Origin: an uncultured Bacteroidota bacterium
GTDB taxonomy: Bacteria; Bacteroidota; Bacteroidia; Flavobacteriales; Flavobacteriaceae
DNA: 64,000 nucleotides
Direction: 5' to 3'
Assembly: GCA_902510475.1 (NCBI GenBank)
Contig: CABXCC010000004.1
Location: 1-64,000, forward strand
The translations under genes were made by a program, and so were the position numbers. Shown piece by piece: positions 10,156 to 21,286 of the stretch. Numbering within the stretch: position 1 is the stretch's first letter; each line of letters starts with the position of its first letter. Below the pieces are notes generated by a model. It did no database searches, had not been told where the DNA came from, and saw only the letters and a list, made by a program, of their open reading frames with translations.

Positions 10156-11469
10156 TTATATATATTGATTTATTATATTTTCAAATAATTCCTGCTTACC
10201 ACTTTCTGGACTTATCTCACTAGATTCTTTAGCAATTCTGTATAGATCTTTTAATTCTAGTTTACCATTTTCAAAGTCTTTTCCTTTACCGTTATCAAAA
10301 GTTTGATATCTCTCTTTTCTAAGTTTAGAGTATGACGATGAGGATATTATTTTTTCTGCTGTAATTAGTGCTCTTGCAAATGTGTCAGCACCTCCGATAT
10401 GCGCATAAAAAATATCTTCAATATCAGTTGAATTTCGTCTTATTTTAGCGTCAAAATTAATCCCACCTCCCTGAAGACCACCAGCTTCCAAGAAGACTAA
10501 CATGGCTTCAGTTGTTTCTTGAATATTGTTTGGAAATTGGTCGGTATCCCATCCGTTTTGATAATCCCCTCTATTTGCATCAATACTTCCTAACATTCCA
10601 GCTTTTGCCGCAACTGCTAATTCGTGTTGCATAGTATGCTGAGCTAAAGTTGCATGGTTTACTTCAATATTCAATTTAAAATCTTTCTCTAAACCATACT
10701 CTTTTAAGAAGCCAATTGCTGTTGCTGAATCAAAATCATATTGGTGTTTCATTGGTTCCATAGGCTTGGGCTCTATGAAAAAAGTTCCCTTGAATCCTTG
10801 GGCTCTTGCATAATCTCTAGCCATTGTCAAAAATCTTCCCATATGGTCAAGTTCACGCCCCATATCTGTATTGAGTAAAGACATATAACCTTCACGCCCA
10901 CCCCAAAAAACATAATTTTCTCCGTCTAAAGCAATAGTGGCATCTAATGCTAATTTTACTTGAGCACCAGCTCTTGCGACCACACTGAAATTAGGATTTG
11001 TTGCTGCGCCGTTCATATAACGCGGATTAGAAAAACAGTTTGCTGTACCCCAAAGAAGCTTTATTCCTGTATCATTTTTCTTTTCTTTAATGTAATTGAC
11101 AATTGTCTCTAATCTTGCTTCGGATTCTGAAAGTGTGGTAGCTTCTTTTACTAAATCATAATCATGAAAACAGAAATAATCAAACCCCATCTTTTGAATA
11201 AATTCAAATGCAGCATCTGCTTTATCTTTTGCCGCTTGTATAGGATCAGGAGATTTGTCCCATTCAAAGTTTTGGGTTCCTGGCCCAAATGGATCTGATC
11301 CAACCCCACAGAATGTATGCCAATATGCAATGGCAAATTTAAAATGCTCTTTCATTTTTTTTCCAGCTACAATTCTATTTGGATCATAATATTTAAAAGC
11401 AAGTGGATTATCAGATTCCCTTCCTTCAAATTGAATTTTTTCAATTCCTTTATAATATTCTTTACTCAT
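10156..11469 (-). CDS. xylA: Xylose isomerase
   Basis: [98 protein letters not shown]. Confidence 0.98.
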   Translation of the reverse strand: MSKEYYKGIEKIQFEGRESDNPLAFKYYDPNRIVAGKKMKEHFKFAIAYWHTFCGVGSDPFGPGTQNFEWDKSPDPIQAAKDKADAAFEFIQKMGFDYFCFHDYDLVKEATTLSESEARLETIVNYIKEKKNDTGIKLLWGTANCFSNPRYMNGAATNPNFSVVARAGAQVKLALDATIALDGENYVFWGGREGYMSLLNTDMGRELDHMGRFLTMARDYARAQGFKGTFFIEPKPMEPMKHQYDFDSATAIGFLKEYGLEKDFKLNIEVNHATLAQHTMQHELAVAAKAGMLGSIDANRGDYQNGWDTDQFPNNIQETTEAMLVFLEAGGLQGGGINFDAKIRRNSTDIEDIFYAHIGGADTFARALITAEKIISSSSYSKLRKERYQTFDNGKGKDFENGKLELKDLYRIAKESSEISPESGKQELFENIINQYI

Positions 11470-11476
11470 AATTAAA

Positions 11477-12961
11477 TTATTTATTTTTTAAAATTCCTTC
11501 TAAATCTTTTTTCCACCTTAAATAGGCGTCTTGATATTCAGATCTATTTTTTAGGGGTAAAAATGTCATAACATGATCATTTTTTGTAATTTTTTCCCTA
11601 AAAGAACTCAAATCAGTATTTAAAATTCCTGAAGCTCTAGCGGCACCAAATGCACCAGTTGTATTATAAATTTCTATTTCATGCCCAATTAACGTTGCTA
11701 CAGTGTTTGCAAATATCTTAGATCTAAACAGATTGTCATTTCCAGCTCTTATTACGTTTATTAATGCATTATCATTTTTTAAAATTTCCATCCCATACAT
11801 AAATGAAAAGGCAATACCTTCTAATGACGCTCGGTACATATGACCATGGCTATGTTTATTTAAATTAATATTACATATATGGGTCCCTATATTCTTATTA
11901 TCTAGCATTCTTTCTGAACCGTTTCCAAATGGAATAACGGAAACTCCCTCAGAACCAACTGGAATATTGGCCGCTACTTCATTCATCTTTTCATAGGATT
12001 CATGTATGCTATGATTTCTTAACCATCTATATTGTATTCCAGCCCCGTTAATGCAAAGCAACTTTCCAATTGATTTATTATTGTTATTATAATTAACATG
12101 AGCAAAGTGATTTATCCTAGAGGGTTCATTTGATTCAAGATTATTAGTAATAGAATATATTACTCCGGAGGTCCCACCAGAAGCAGCTACTTCTCCATTA
12201 TCAAAGACATTTAATGCTAAAGCATTGTTTGGTTGATCTCCAGCTCTATATGTAATTGGCACCCCAACATTTAATCCAGTTTCATTTGATGATTTTAAAT
12301 TTGTAGCTCCTTGGTTACTAAAATTGTCAACCAAATCAGGAGTTAGATTTGAATCAATTCCATAATGGTCTAAGAGCCAGTCAGCTGTAGAATTATTTTT
12401 GTAATCCCAAATAATCCCTTCTGACAATCCGTTACGTGTCGTATTAATTTCCCCCGTTAATTTATACGCAATAAAATCTCCAGGCAACATATACTTATAA
12501 ATCTTTTCATAAATATTTGGCTCATTATCTTTAACCCATTTTAACTTAGAAGCTGTGAAATTTCCGGGAGAATTCAATAAATGAGACATGCATCTTTTTT
12601 GCCCCAATTTTTCAAAAGCCTCTTTGCCAATATTTACAGCCCTACTATCACACCATATAATGGAATCTCTTAGGGGATTACCGTCTTTATCTACAACCAC
12701 CAAACCATGCATTTGATATGAAATTCCTATAGAACTAATTTTCTTAGAATCTATATTTGATTCTTTACACACTCGTTTTATTGCATCACAGGAATATTTC
12801 CACCAAATATTGGGATCTTGTTCAGACCAATCATTATTTAATGAGTTAATGCCCATTTCATTTTTTGGTTCATGAACACTTAAAATACTCTTTCCAGATT
12901 TTGCGTCTACAATAGCAGCTTTTACTGAGGAACTACCTACATCTAAGCCTAAGTAATACAT
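11477..12961 (-). CDS. xylB: Xylulokinase
   Basis: FGGY kinase: [58 protein letters not shown]. Confidence 0.95.
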   Translation of the reverse strand: MYYLGLDVGSSSVKAAIVDAKSGKSILSVHEPKNEMGINSLNNDWSEQDPNIWWKYSCDAIKRVCKESNIDSKKISSIGISYQMHGLVVVDKDGNPLRDSIIWCDSRAVNIGKEAFEKLGQKRCMSHLLNSPGNFTASKLKWVKDNEPNIYEKIYKYMLPGDFIAYKLTGEINTTRNGLSEGIIWDYKNNSTADWLLDHYGIDSNLTPDLVDNFSNQGATNLKSSNETGLNVGVPITYRAGDQPNNALALNVFDNGEVAASGGTSGVIYSITNNLESNEPSRINHFAHVNYNNNNKSIGKLLCINGAGIQYRWLRNHSIHESYEKMNEVAANIPVGSEGVSVIPFGNGSERMLDNKNIGTHICNINLNKHSHGHMYRASLEGIAFSFMYGMEILKNDNALINVIRAGNDNLFRSKIFANTVATLIGHEIEIYNTTGAFGAARASGILNTDLSSFREKITKNDHVMTFLPLKNRSEYQDAYLRWKKDLEGILKNK

Positions 12962-13031
12962 TTGATTTGGGTTTGTTTAATTTAGTTTTATTAAATATAA
13001 AAAAATAGAGAATTAAACCTTGGAAAAACCC

Positions 13032-14084
13032 TTATTTATTTAACAACATTTCAGGAGTAACTACAGTTCTAAATCCGGTATGGTCAGAGCCTGAATCAAT
13101 ACTTACACCCATTCTAGCAGAAATTCTATAGCTTGCACAATATGAATCATGACATAAAAAAGAACCACCCTTCATTACACGTTGAATTTCATAAGGATTA
13201 CTGGGATTGTAACAACTACTAGCTCCTTTTAAGTTTTTTAAATCTGTAACTGAATCTAATTCAGAATAATAATTAACATTGAAAAGGTCGTCTGTGATTT
13301 CCCAGACATTTCCTATCATGTCGAATATTCCAATACTATTTGGTGAAAAAGATTTTACCGGTGCAATCATTTCAAAACCGTCAATAGATTCGTTGTTTGT
13401 GGGAAAATTACCCTGCCATGTATTAGCATTAGTATTCAATAAATTTACTTCGTCTCCCCAAGTAAAGATGGCTCTATCATAATTTCCTTGAGCTGCTGAC
13501 TCCCATTGTGCTTCGGTTGGTAGTTTCCTATTAGCCCATTCACAATAAGCCAATGCATCCTCATATGCAACATGAACAACGGGATAATTTCCTTTGCCTT
13601 CAATATTTGATCCTGGACCAGCGGGTTTTTTCCAACTTGCCCCTATTTGCCATTTCCACCATTGAAAATAGTTATCCATATTTACTACCCTCTTTACATC
13701 TTTATTAAAAATTAGACTTCCTGGCTGCAACAACGAATCATGTGGTTTTGGGGTGTTACTTGGAAGATTTGTCTTTATTTCATTCCAGTCAATTTGTCTT
13801 TCAGCAATTGTGACATATCCAGTTTCATTCACAAATTTTTGGAATTGATTATTTGTAACTTCAGTTGCGTCAATAAAAAACCCATCAACATATACTTCAT
13901 GAGATGGCTTTTCCCTCATCATTGCATAAGGGTCCTCATTTTTTGCTCCTTTTCTATATGACTTTCCATCAACCCAAATCATACCCTCGGGAAATATTAA
14001 GGATATATCCTGATGCTTATTCGAGTCTTTGCAGTTTATGAATAGCAATGAAGCTATTGTTAAAAAAATTAAGCTTTTTGACAT
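13032..14084 (-). CDS. Formylglycine-generating enzyme (SUMF1/FGE) family lipoprotein
   Basis: Lipobox LLFINC; PEGMIWVDGKSYRKG; KLPTEAQWESAAQG; MIGNVWEITDD; MKGGSFLCHDSYCASYRISARM (Cys pair); GFRTV. Confidence 0.9.
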   Translation of the reverse strand: MSKSLIFLTIASLLFINCKDSNKHQDISLIFPEGMIWVDGKSYRKGAKNEDPYAMMREKPSHEVYVDGFFIDATEVTNNQFQKFVNETGYVTIAERQIDWNEIKTNLPSNTPKPHDSLLQPGSLIFNKDVKRVVNMDNYFQWWKWQIGASWKKPAGPGSNIEGKGNYPVVHVAYEDALAYCEWANRKLPTEAQWESAAQGNYDRAIFTWGDEVNLLNTNANTWQGNFPTNNESIDGFEMIAPVKSFSPNSIGIFDMIGNVWEITDDLFNVNYYSELDSVTDLKNLKGASSCYNPSNPYEIQRVMKGGSFLCHDSYCASYRISARMGVSIDSGSDHTGFRTVVTPEMLLNK

Positions 14085-14093
14085 TTAACAGTT

Positions 14094-14549
14094 TTAGTTT
14101 CTGCTAAATTTTGCAAGGTCTGGGTGGAAGTAAAATGGTAAACCAAAAGGCTTAACATATTCTTTTAATTCATCAGAAGCAGTACCATAAACATCAATTT
14201 TGTTTATAGTAAAATGTTCCATAAATTTTCCAAAATGTGTTTCTAAAACCCCGCCCTCTGAAATATTATTTCCATGTTCCATCATAGCTGCACCATTCAA
14301 GTATCTCTCAATCAAAATAATCTTATCGTTAGATTTAAAAAACCCCCAGCCTAATGAATTAGGCTCATTATTATCAATAGCTTCAGTGTAATACTTGGAA
14401 AATTCAGCAATATCGCTTTCAGATTTACTGTCGTTTGATTCCATTTCTACAACAAAAATAATTTCATTTTTATTGTATTCATTTTTTTCTGGTGCTTTAC
14501 AATTAAATAGTAAGGCTGCTAAAACTACGGTCAATATTATTTTTTTCAT
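14094..14549 (-). CDS. Lipoprotein, possibly ABM-fold quinol-monooxygenase-like
   Basis: Lipobox AALLFNC; ERYLNGAAMMEHG...HFGKFMEHF resembles ABM domains. Confidence 0.55.
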   Translation of the reverse strand: MKKIILTVVLAALLFNCKAPEKNEYNKNEIIFVVEMESNDSKSESDIAEFSKYYTEAIDNNEPNSLGWGFFKSNDKIILIERYLNGAAMMEHGNNISEGGVLETHFGKFMEHFTINKIDVYGTASDELKEYVKPFGLPFYFHPDLAKFSRN

Positions 14550-14617
14550 TTCTTTTTTGTTATTGTCTTAAATTAGTCAAAAATTTGATAATTTAAACAT
14601 ATAATAAAAAGAAAGTC

Positions 14618-14767
14618 ATGTCAAGTAAATTTTTCGGAAACAGATTTGATAAAAAATCAAATAATAAATCTAAAAACTCAAATAATAAATCTTCAAGTGG
14701 AAAAGCTAGTAATCAGAACAACAAAGCAAAGTCTGGAGGGGTTAGAAAAGTAGGAAGAGGAGGTTAG
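14618..14767 (+). CDS. Small basic Asn/Ser/Lys-rich protein, 49 aa (absent from the ORF track)
   Basis: ATG 14618, TAG 14765-14767: MSSKFFGNRFDKKSNNKSKNSNNKSSSGKASNQNNKAKSGGVRKVGRGG; isolated intergenic position. Confidence 0.55.
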   Translation: MSSKFFGNRFDKKSNNKSKNSNNKSSSGKASNQNNKAKSGGVRKVGRGG

Positions 14768-14905
14768 TCCTATGAATGGACTAACTTGCCACTATACTTA
14801 AGTTGGTGTTTTTAACATCAATTTTCAAGTTGATTTTATTCAGAAAGTGATCCTGTCCACCCAAATATTGATAGATATGCGGTAATATTATAAGTACTAT
14901 CTAAC

Positions 14906-14945
14906 CCTAAAAAAAGGGTTTCTGTATATAGAAACCCTTTTTAAG
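14906..14945. terminator. Bidirectional-looking hairpin terminator
   Basis: aaaaaagggtttctgtatatagaaaccctttttaa. Confidence 0.75.
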
Positions 14946-14949
14946 ATCA

Positions 14950-15444
14950 TTAATCCAAAGAGGCCATTGATGTTGACCAATCACAATACCATTGAACATA
15001 GATTGCCTTACCTTCATCGTCAAAATCAAATGATTCATAAATAGGTATCACAACTGATTTTCCGTTTGAAGAGTTAGTTACTTGCATATCGTAATAAAAT
15101 CTAACGGAACCATCAGCTTCTCCAGTTTCAGGATTTACACCTTGAAGAAAATTAAAAGGAGCCATATGTTTTACATCATATTTCGCAAAAAACTCTTTGT
15201 GCATTCCCATGATTTGATCCAGTTTAAGCGAATCAGGAGATCCAAATAATGTACCCTTAAAAACAACATCTTCAGAGAAACGGGAATAATCAACATCTTC
15301 ATTAGCATAACTTTCCAGAAGAGCCTGCATTGTTTTTGAATTTTCTTCAAAAGATTGATTGACTAAAGAATTGTCAGTATCAGTTGCTGAATCACACGAG
15401 AAAATAAATACACATAATAATATCGAATAGAGAAATTTTTTCAT
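14950..15444 (-). CDS. Lipoprotein, SnoaL/NTF2-like
   Basis: Lipobox CVFIFSC; small alpha+beta protein with SnoaL-like layout. Confidence 0.5.
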   Translation of the reverse strand: MKKFLYSILLCVFIFSCDSATDTDNSLVNQSFEENSKTMQALLESYANEDVDYSRFSEDVVFKGTLFGSPDSLKLDQIMGMHKEFFAKYDVKHMAPFNFLQGVNPETGEADGSVRFYYDMQVTNSSNGKSVVIPIYESFDFDDEGKAIYVQWYCDWSTSMASLD

Positions 15445-15509
15445 TTTTATATTTTTTGGTTAGTTAATAAATATAAAAAAAGTTATTGATTAATTTCTAA
15501 AAATTAAAG

Positions 15510-15541
15510 TTGTATAATTAGTATCAATTGTAATAAATTTG
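15510..15541 (+). promoter_or_regulatory. Bacteroidota-type promoter
   Basis: TTG (15510-15512), 21-nt spacer, TAAATTTG (15534-15541), matching TTG/TAnnTTTG. Confidence 0.6.
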
Positions 15542-15587
15542 CATTAATTAAAAATCGCCAACTCTTTAAATTGCACGAAAGTTATAA

Positions 15588-18500
15588 ATGAGGTCTTTAT
15601 TAATCGTTTTTATATTTGTTTTTGTCAATTTCTCGTTTTCACAACAGTGGAAAGAGATGGCAAATGATATTAATGTCAATGTATATGATGTTGTTGCCGA
15701 AGCGGAAGCATATTTCAAAAACATCGATAAATCAAAAAAAGGATCAGGATGGAAAGCCTATAATAGATGGCTTTATGAAAATGAACCAAAGTTTTATCCC
15801 AGTGGAGATAGAAACACGGTTGAAATAAATCTCGCGTCAAAAGAATTCAAAAAATTCACTTCAAATAATCCGCCTATCAATAAATCATTATTTGATGACG
15901 GATGGGAAGAACTAGGTCCTCATTACATTGAAGAAGTTACTGGGCATTACGCCGTTGGCCTAGGTCGTATTGAGAGTTTTTATATTGATCCAAATAATGA
16001 AAATAGAATCTTTCTTGGATCCAGAAGTGGAGGGTTTTGGAAGACTTTAGACGGGGGAGAAAACTGGGAAAACACAACAGATTTTTTATTTGCATCTGGT
16101 GTAAATACCATTGCTGTTTCTCCAAATGATCCTGAAAGAATTTTAATAAATGTTAGAAATTCTTACAACGGAACAACCCACGGTATTTATGAATCTTTTG
16201 ACGGTGGAAATCATTGGTCAATTACAAACTTTAATCCGGATAATTTAAACTGGGGAGGGCTTGGCTTCAACAATAAAATTTATAAAATAATGTATCATCC
16301 TACAATACCTAACCTCGTTTTTGTAGGAACCAGCGAAGGTATTTACAGATCAGAAAACAACTTTGAGTCATTTTTACCCGTTGAGACAGGAAACCCTTGG
16401 GAATATAACTTTGATTACAACTACATTGAATTTCATCCATCTGATCAAAATATAGTCTATGCGTCCACTTTTAACGATGATTCAAAAATCTATATTTCAA
16501 CAGACTTAGGGCAAAGTTTTTTTCAATCTGGACTTATTTCAGAAAATACTAGTAACATTCAGTTATCCGTTTCTGCAGCATGTGGAGACTGTGTGTTTAT
16601 TGGGACTAGTGATGGAGTATGGAAATCGGAAAACCGAGGTGAAAATTTTACATTTATTTCTGACCCTGAAATTGATAATTATGGAGCCTTTACCGTCAGC
16701 GATACGGATATTAATTATATGATTTTTGGTGATATTGACACACACAGAAGTACAGACGGAGGTCAGACATGGAATCAAGTAACCTATTGGTCTACAGGTG
16801 ACGCAAATTATAATACAACAGGCCAATACGTACATGCAGATATTAGAGGAGCAAAAAGTTACAATGGTGTCTTTTGGGTCAATACCGACGGCTTATTGGC
16901 AAAAAGTAATAATAATGGAATTACTTGGGAAATATTTGAAGGCCAATCGATAAGAGAAAATTATTGTCTAGGCGCCAGTCAGTCAAATCACTTTAGATCG
17001 ATTGCTGGTTCGCAAGACAATGGGACAAGTATAAAAAATGAAAATTCTTGGATAGAATTTTATGGGGCTGATGGGATGGAAGGAATAATTCATCCGCTAA
17101 ACGACAATTGGATGATTGGCAGTTTGCAGTTTGGAGGAAAAAGAAGAACTAAGGATGGTGGATATAGTCAAGATGGAGTAAATCCTGATGATTTCAGCGG
17201 AGACTGGGTTACCCCTTTAATGTATGACCCAAATAATCAAATGAAAATTTATACCATGACCAACGTCTTATATAGTAGTGATGATTTTGGCTCAACATGG
17301 AATACCCTTGGTAATACTTATTTCTCTGGAAATATTCAGAACGCTGCAATTGCTGAAAACAACTCAAATGTTATTGCTGTCTCAAATTCAAATAGACTTA
17401 AAATATCAAACGATGGCGGTTCAACATTTTCAGAGTTTTCTCAATTTCTCCCAAATCAATTTATAACTGATATTGCTTTTGATCCAAATAATGATAACAC
17501 TCTTGTGGTTACTTATGGAAGTTATGGAAATAATAATCAAAAGGTATATATTTCACATGATCAGGGTCAGTCGTGGGATAATATAACATATAATTTAGGA
17601 AATATGCCAATAAGAAGTGTAGCGATTGATCACACTGAGAATTCAACCATTTACCTGGGAGCTGAAATTGGAATTTATAAGAAAAGTATGTCAGATGACT
17701 CATGGGAATTATTTAATGAAAATCTTCCAAATACGACGGTGATGGAGTTGGAAATTGTTTACGGATCAAACACGTTGAGAGCTGCCACATGGGGAAGAGG
17801 GTTGTGGGAATATTCACTTGACGGTAGAGAAAATTTTCCATCAATTCTAACGACAGCAATTTCTAATAAACCTACTGATACTCAACCAAAAGAAGGGATT
17901 GACCAGTTTGTTATTTCAACAATTGAATCGGATAGTGATTTAAGTAATGTATTTGTTGAATGGTCAACTCAATCGAATTCTGCTACAATTCAAATGTCTA
18001 ATAATTCTGATAACTTGTGGATTTCAGATTCTGCTATTCCAAATTTTGAAGCTGGAACAAAGGTGTTTTTCAAGGTTTTTGCAGAATCTGTTGAGGGATT
18101 ATTATCTGAAACATACAGTTTTATGTATGAGATTAAGGAAGCTGTATTATGTACGCCCTCCATGAATTGTGACTATAACGACGGGTTTCAATTATTTCAG
18201 CTAGCAGATATTATTAATGAATCGGGTTGTGAGGGTTACGGAGATTTTACTTCAATTACTACCGAACTCGAACAAGGGTCAGAATATCAGTTAACAGTCA
18301 CAACAGGATATGGAGATCAATACATTAAAGTGTGGATAGACTACAATGATGATTTAGACTTTACGGAAGATGAATTACTGGTTAATAATCACATAATTGC
18401 AGCTGGTGAAGCAGCTGGTCAATACACTGAAATCATTGACATTAATATACCTCAAGATGTAAACTTGGGAGAGCATATATTGAGAGCAAAAGCAAATTGG

Positions 18501-18845
18501 AGTGGAGATGTTCCTATTGACCCTTGCATTGAAACTACTTATGGTGAGACTGAAGACTACACTGTTATCATTGTTGAAGAATCTTTGGGATTAATTGAAA
18601 ATAACTTCCCATTAAACCCAATCATATATCCAAATCCAACTGAAGGAAATATTTCAGTTGATTTAAGAGATAATTATAGCAATATTATCATAGAACTTAC
18701 AGATATATTAGGAAGAAAAATAAAGACTAATTCTTACGGTCAAGGCCAACACTTTAATTATAATATAAATGAAGAAGCTGGGATTTATTTTTTAACTGTT
18801 ATTGCGGAAAATAAAAAGGTTGTGTTTAGGGTGGTTAAAAATTAA
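15588..18845 (+). CDS. Secreted BNR/VPS10-like repeat protein with GEVED domain and T9SS C-terminal sorting domain
   Basis: Repeated SxDGGxxW motifs; KVWIDYNDDLDFTEDE...GETEDYTV GEVED domain; C-term IYPNPTEGNISV...FRVVKN. Confidence 0.88.
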   Translation: MRSLLIVFIFVFVNFSFSQQWKEMANDINVNVYDVVAEAEAYFKNIDKSKKGSGWKAYNRWLYENEPKFYPSGDRNTVEINLASKEFKKFTSNNPPINKSLFDDGWEELGPHYIEEVTGHYAVGLGRIESFYIDPNNENRIFLGSRSGGFWKTLDGGENWENTTDFLFASGVNTIAVSPNDPERILINVRNSYNGTTHGIYESFDGGNHWSITNFNPDNLNWGGLGFNNKIYKIMYHPTIPNLVFVGTSEGIYRSENNFESFLPVETGNPWEYNFDYNYIEFHPSDQNIVYASTFNDDSKIYISTDLGQSFFQSGLISENTSNIQLSVSAACGDCVFIGTSDGVWKSENRGENFTFISDPEIDNYGAFTVSDTDINYMIFGDIDTHRSTDGGQTWNQVTYWSTGDANYNTTGQYVHADIRGAKSYNGVFWVNTDGLLAKSNNNGITWEIFEGQSIRENYCLGASQSNHFRSIAGSQDNGTSIKNENSWIEFYGADGMEGIIHPLNDNWMIGSLQFGGKRRTKDGGYSQDGVNPDDFSGDWVTPLMYDPNNQMKIYTMTNVLYSSDDFGSTWNTLGNTYFSGNIQNAAIAENNSNVIAVSNSNRLKISNDGGSTFSEFSQFLPNQFITDIAFDPNNDNTLVVTYGSYGNNNQKVYISHDQGQSWDNITYNLGNMPIRSVAIDHTENSTIYLGAEIGIYKKSMSDDSWELFNENLPNTTVMELEIVYGSNTLRAATWGRGLWEYSLDGRENFPSILTTAISNKPTDTQPKEGIDQFVISTIESDSDLSNVFVEWSTQSNSATIQMSNNSDNLWISDSAIPNFEAGTKVFFKVFAESVEGLLSETYSFMYEIKEAVLCTPSMNCDYNDGFQLFQLADIINESGCEGYGDFTSITTELEQGSEYQLTVTTGYGDQYIKVWIDYNDDLDFTEDELLVNNHIIAAGEAAGQYTEIIDINIPQDVNLGEHILRAKANWSGDVPIDPCIETTYGETEDYTVIIVEESLGLIENNFPLNPIIYPNPTEGNISVDLRDNYSNIIIELTDILGRKIKTNSYGQGQHFNYNINEEAGIYFLTVIAENKKVVFRVVKN

Positions 18846-18846
18846 A

Positions 18847-18882
18847 AACAAAAACCCCAACATATATCAGGGTTTTTATTTT
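18847..18882 (+). terminator. Rho-independent terminator
   Basis: aaaaaccccaacatatatcagggtttttattttttt. Confidence 0.65.
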
Positions 18883-18897
18883 TTTGAGTATTATTTA

Positions 18898-19458
18898 TTA
18901 CATCATTTTTATTGTAACCTCTAGCTCAATATCGTCAAGAATTAATCGATCCCCTAGATTTTCAAAAAAACTTCCTGAACCATACCTCACATTATATTTT
19001 GATCTATCAAAAACGAGTTTAGCAATCATTGAATTATTATCTCTGTTAATGGTAAAGTTTATGTCAGCGGGATGAGTTTTTCCTTTTATGGTAAGATTTC
19101 CTGTAGCATTGTATTGGCTTGGACCAGCTTTATCCACTTTTTTAAGCTCAAGTTTAGAAGTTTTAAATTTATTTACCGAAAAAAAGTCATCAGACATTAA
19201 ATGGCCTTCTAACGATTTTTTTCCCTTGCCAGTCAAATCATCCACAGAAATTGAAGACATATCAACAACAAACTCTCCACCTTTAAACTCATTGTTAGTA
19301 AAGCTTAATTTAGCTGATTCGAAAGTTAAAGTTCCAAAGTGAGACTTTCCTGAAATCTGATTTCCAGTCCATTTTACAGAACTGTTATCTAAGTCAACTG
19401 TTTGTTGAGAAAAACCGATATAGCATGTAAGTAAAAGTAAGTATAAAATTTTTTTCAT
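18898..19458 (-). CDS. YceI family protein
   Basis: VDLDNSSVKWTGNQISGKSHFGTLTFESAKL, GNLTIKGKTHPADINFTI, FDRSKYNVRYGSGSFFENLGDRLILDDIELEVTI. Confidence 0.93.
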   Translation of the reverse strand: MKKILYLLLLTCYIGFSQQTVDLDNSSVKWTGNQISGKSHFGTLTFESAKLSFTNNEFKGGEFVVDMSSISVDDLTGKGKKSLEGHLMSDDFFSVNKFKTSKLELKKVDKAGPSQYNATGNLTIKGKTHPADINFTINRDNNSMIAKLVFDRSKYNVRYGSGSFFENLGDRLILDDIELEVTIKMM

Positions 19459-19507
19459 GATTTTTTAAATATTTATAATAAATAATCATGCCATAAAACC
19501 ATTGAAT

Positions 19508-20584
19508 CTAATCATAGCTAAATTCTTGAAGAACAGGTAACTCTGTATTGTTAAAATCAAACAAAGCTTGATTTTCCCAGACTGAACCATTTTCAGAATT
19601 TTCGCCATCCCATGCTATTAATTCGGCGCCCCAATAGCAAAAACCAATTCCATTATCTATTTCTAAAACCATATTTTTTAGATCTCTAATAAAATTTTGC
19701 TGCCCGCTGGGAGTAGCAGGATAATCAGGAAGAATCAACTGTTCTTCTAACCCTACTATATTGTTTGTCCAATCATTCCAGCCAAGTGTAAATGGATAAG
19801 CCGTTTCAGCGATTAAAATTTCTTTCCCAAAATTACTTGAAAGCTCAATTAATTTAAGTTGTAAATCATTTAATGATTTTCCATGCCATATTGGGTAGTA
19901 TGAAATACCTATAATATCGTAATCAAGTGGATTTACAAGATTAAAAAACCATTGAGATGCTTCAAACCCCGCGCAATGTAAAATAACCTTAGTTTGAGTG
20001 GAGTTTGATCTAACAGCACTAATTCCCTGACTTATTATTTCAATAAACTGATCAGAATTATTTTCAATATTTCCATGAGGAAATAAGACACCAGTGTTTA
20101 TTTCATTTCCTATTTGAATATATTCTGGTTCTATTTCATTCATTATTTGGTTTATATGTGAATATACTTCAGCTTTTATTTCTTCAAAATTTAGAGAACC
20201 CCATTCATTCGGAATTTGCTGTTGACCTGGGTGCGCCCATGTATCAGAAAAATGAGGAGTAATCCAAATTTTAAACCCTAGTGATTTTAAGAGAGTTGAA
20301 AATTCTTTTATTTCATTAAAAGAAGATGAATCATCAACAGGGTCAACCCATAGTCTTAAACGAATTGTATTTACACCCTTTTCAAAAAGTGAATTAAGAA
20401 AGTTAATTTGATCTCCTTGGTCATTATAAAATAATATTCCATTTTCTGAAATAGTTGGATAAAAAGAAATATCAACAGCAGATATTAAATCTGGTGATTC
20501 TCCACCCCAATGATTATTATTTTCTGAGCCTGATTGACAGCCAAAAATTAATATAATTATTAATGTGTACTTTAATTTTCTCAT
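19508..20584 (-). CDS. GH53 arabinogalactan endo-beta-1,4-galactanase (lipoprotein)
   Basis: Lipobox IFGC; ISAVDISFYPTISENG, NTIRLRLWVDP, YIQIGNEINTGVLFPHG, ILIAETAYPFT, GFCYWGAELI. Confidence 0.92.
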   Translation of the reverse strand: MRKLKYTLIIILIFGCQSGSENNNHWGGESPDLISAVDISFYPTISENGILFYNDQGDQINFLNSLFEKGVNTIRLRLWVDPVDDSSSFNEIKEFSTLLKSLGFKIWITPHFSDTWAHPGQQQIPNEWGSLNFEEIKAEVYSHINQIMNEIEPEYIQIGNEINTGVLFPHGNIENNSDQFIEIISQGISAVRSNSTQTKVILHCAGFEASQWFFNLVNPLDYDIIGISYYPIWHGKSLNDLQLKLIELSSNFGKEILIAETAYPFTLGWNDWTNNIVGLEEQLILPDYPATPSGQQNFIRDLKNMVLEIDNGIGFCYWGAELIAWDGENSENGSVWENQALFDFNNTELPVLQEFSYD

Positions 20585-21258
20585 TAATCCTTCAGGTGTT
20601 TTTTACAAAGATTATTGATTTTTCTATTATCTAAATATTTATTTTTTGAGGGAAAGTATAAGCAATTTATCATTGCCAACCCCAATTTTCTGCTTGTGGT
20701 TATTGTTGGTAATAATTTCATTAGGGGATAAAGAGGTTTCATTAAGGTGTAAAACAAATTATATAATTTAGTTTTGGCTTTAATGCCATTTCCCGGAATT
20801 AAAAGCCCGAGCCTTATCATATAGGCATCCTTCAAACCTTTGTTTAAAATATAGTTTTCTGTTTTCCCTTTTACATTCGCCCAAGATATCTTACTGTTTT
20901 CTTTAGTACTAGTTCCTTCACCTGAAACATATGTCATTACTGCATTAGAATTAATTTTATAAACAAGATCTGTTAACACTTTGGTCATCTCAAAAGTAAC
21001 TTTGTGGTAATACTCAGATTTATGACCAAACGATGTAATCCCCATACAGTGAAAACATGCATCACAATTTCTTATTTGATTTTTTAGTTCCGCAAGTTTT
21101 AAAAAATCGTCCATAATAAATTCAGAAATTTTTGAACTTTTTAAGTCTATTGGAATTCTATTTAAAAGGTATATTTTTTTAACTCTATCGTCATTAATAC
21201 ATTGTGTTAAAACAGATTTACCTACCATTCCTGTGCTACCAGTAATTAATACAGTCAT
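20584..21258 (-). CDS. NAD(P)H-binding atypical SDR
   Basis: MTVLITGSTGMVGKSVLTQC; MTYVSGEGTS...WANVKGKTE. Confidence 0.8.
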   Translation of the reverse strand: MTVLITGSTGMVGKSVLTQCINDDRVKKIYLLNRIPIDLKSSKISEFIMDDFLKLAELKNQIRNCDACFHCMGITSFGHKSEYYHKVTFEMTKVLTDLVYKINSNAVMTYVSGEGTSTKENSKISWANVKGKTENYILNKGLKDAYMIRLGLLIPGNGIKAKTKLYNLFYTLMKPLYPLMKLLPTITTSRKLGLAMINCLYFPSKNKYLDNRKINNLCKKHLKD

Positions 21259-21286
21259 GTTATTTTTTATTGTAAATTAGAATATT

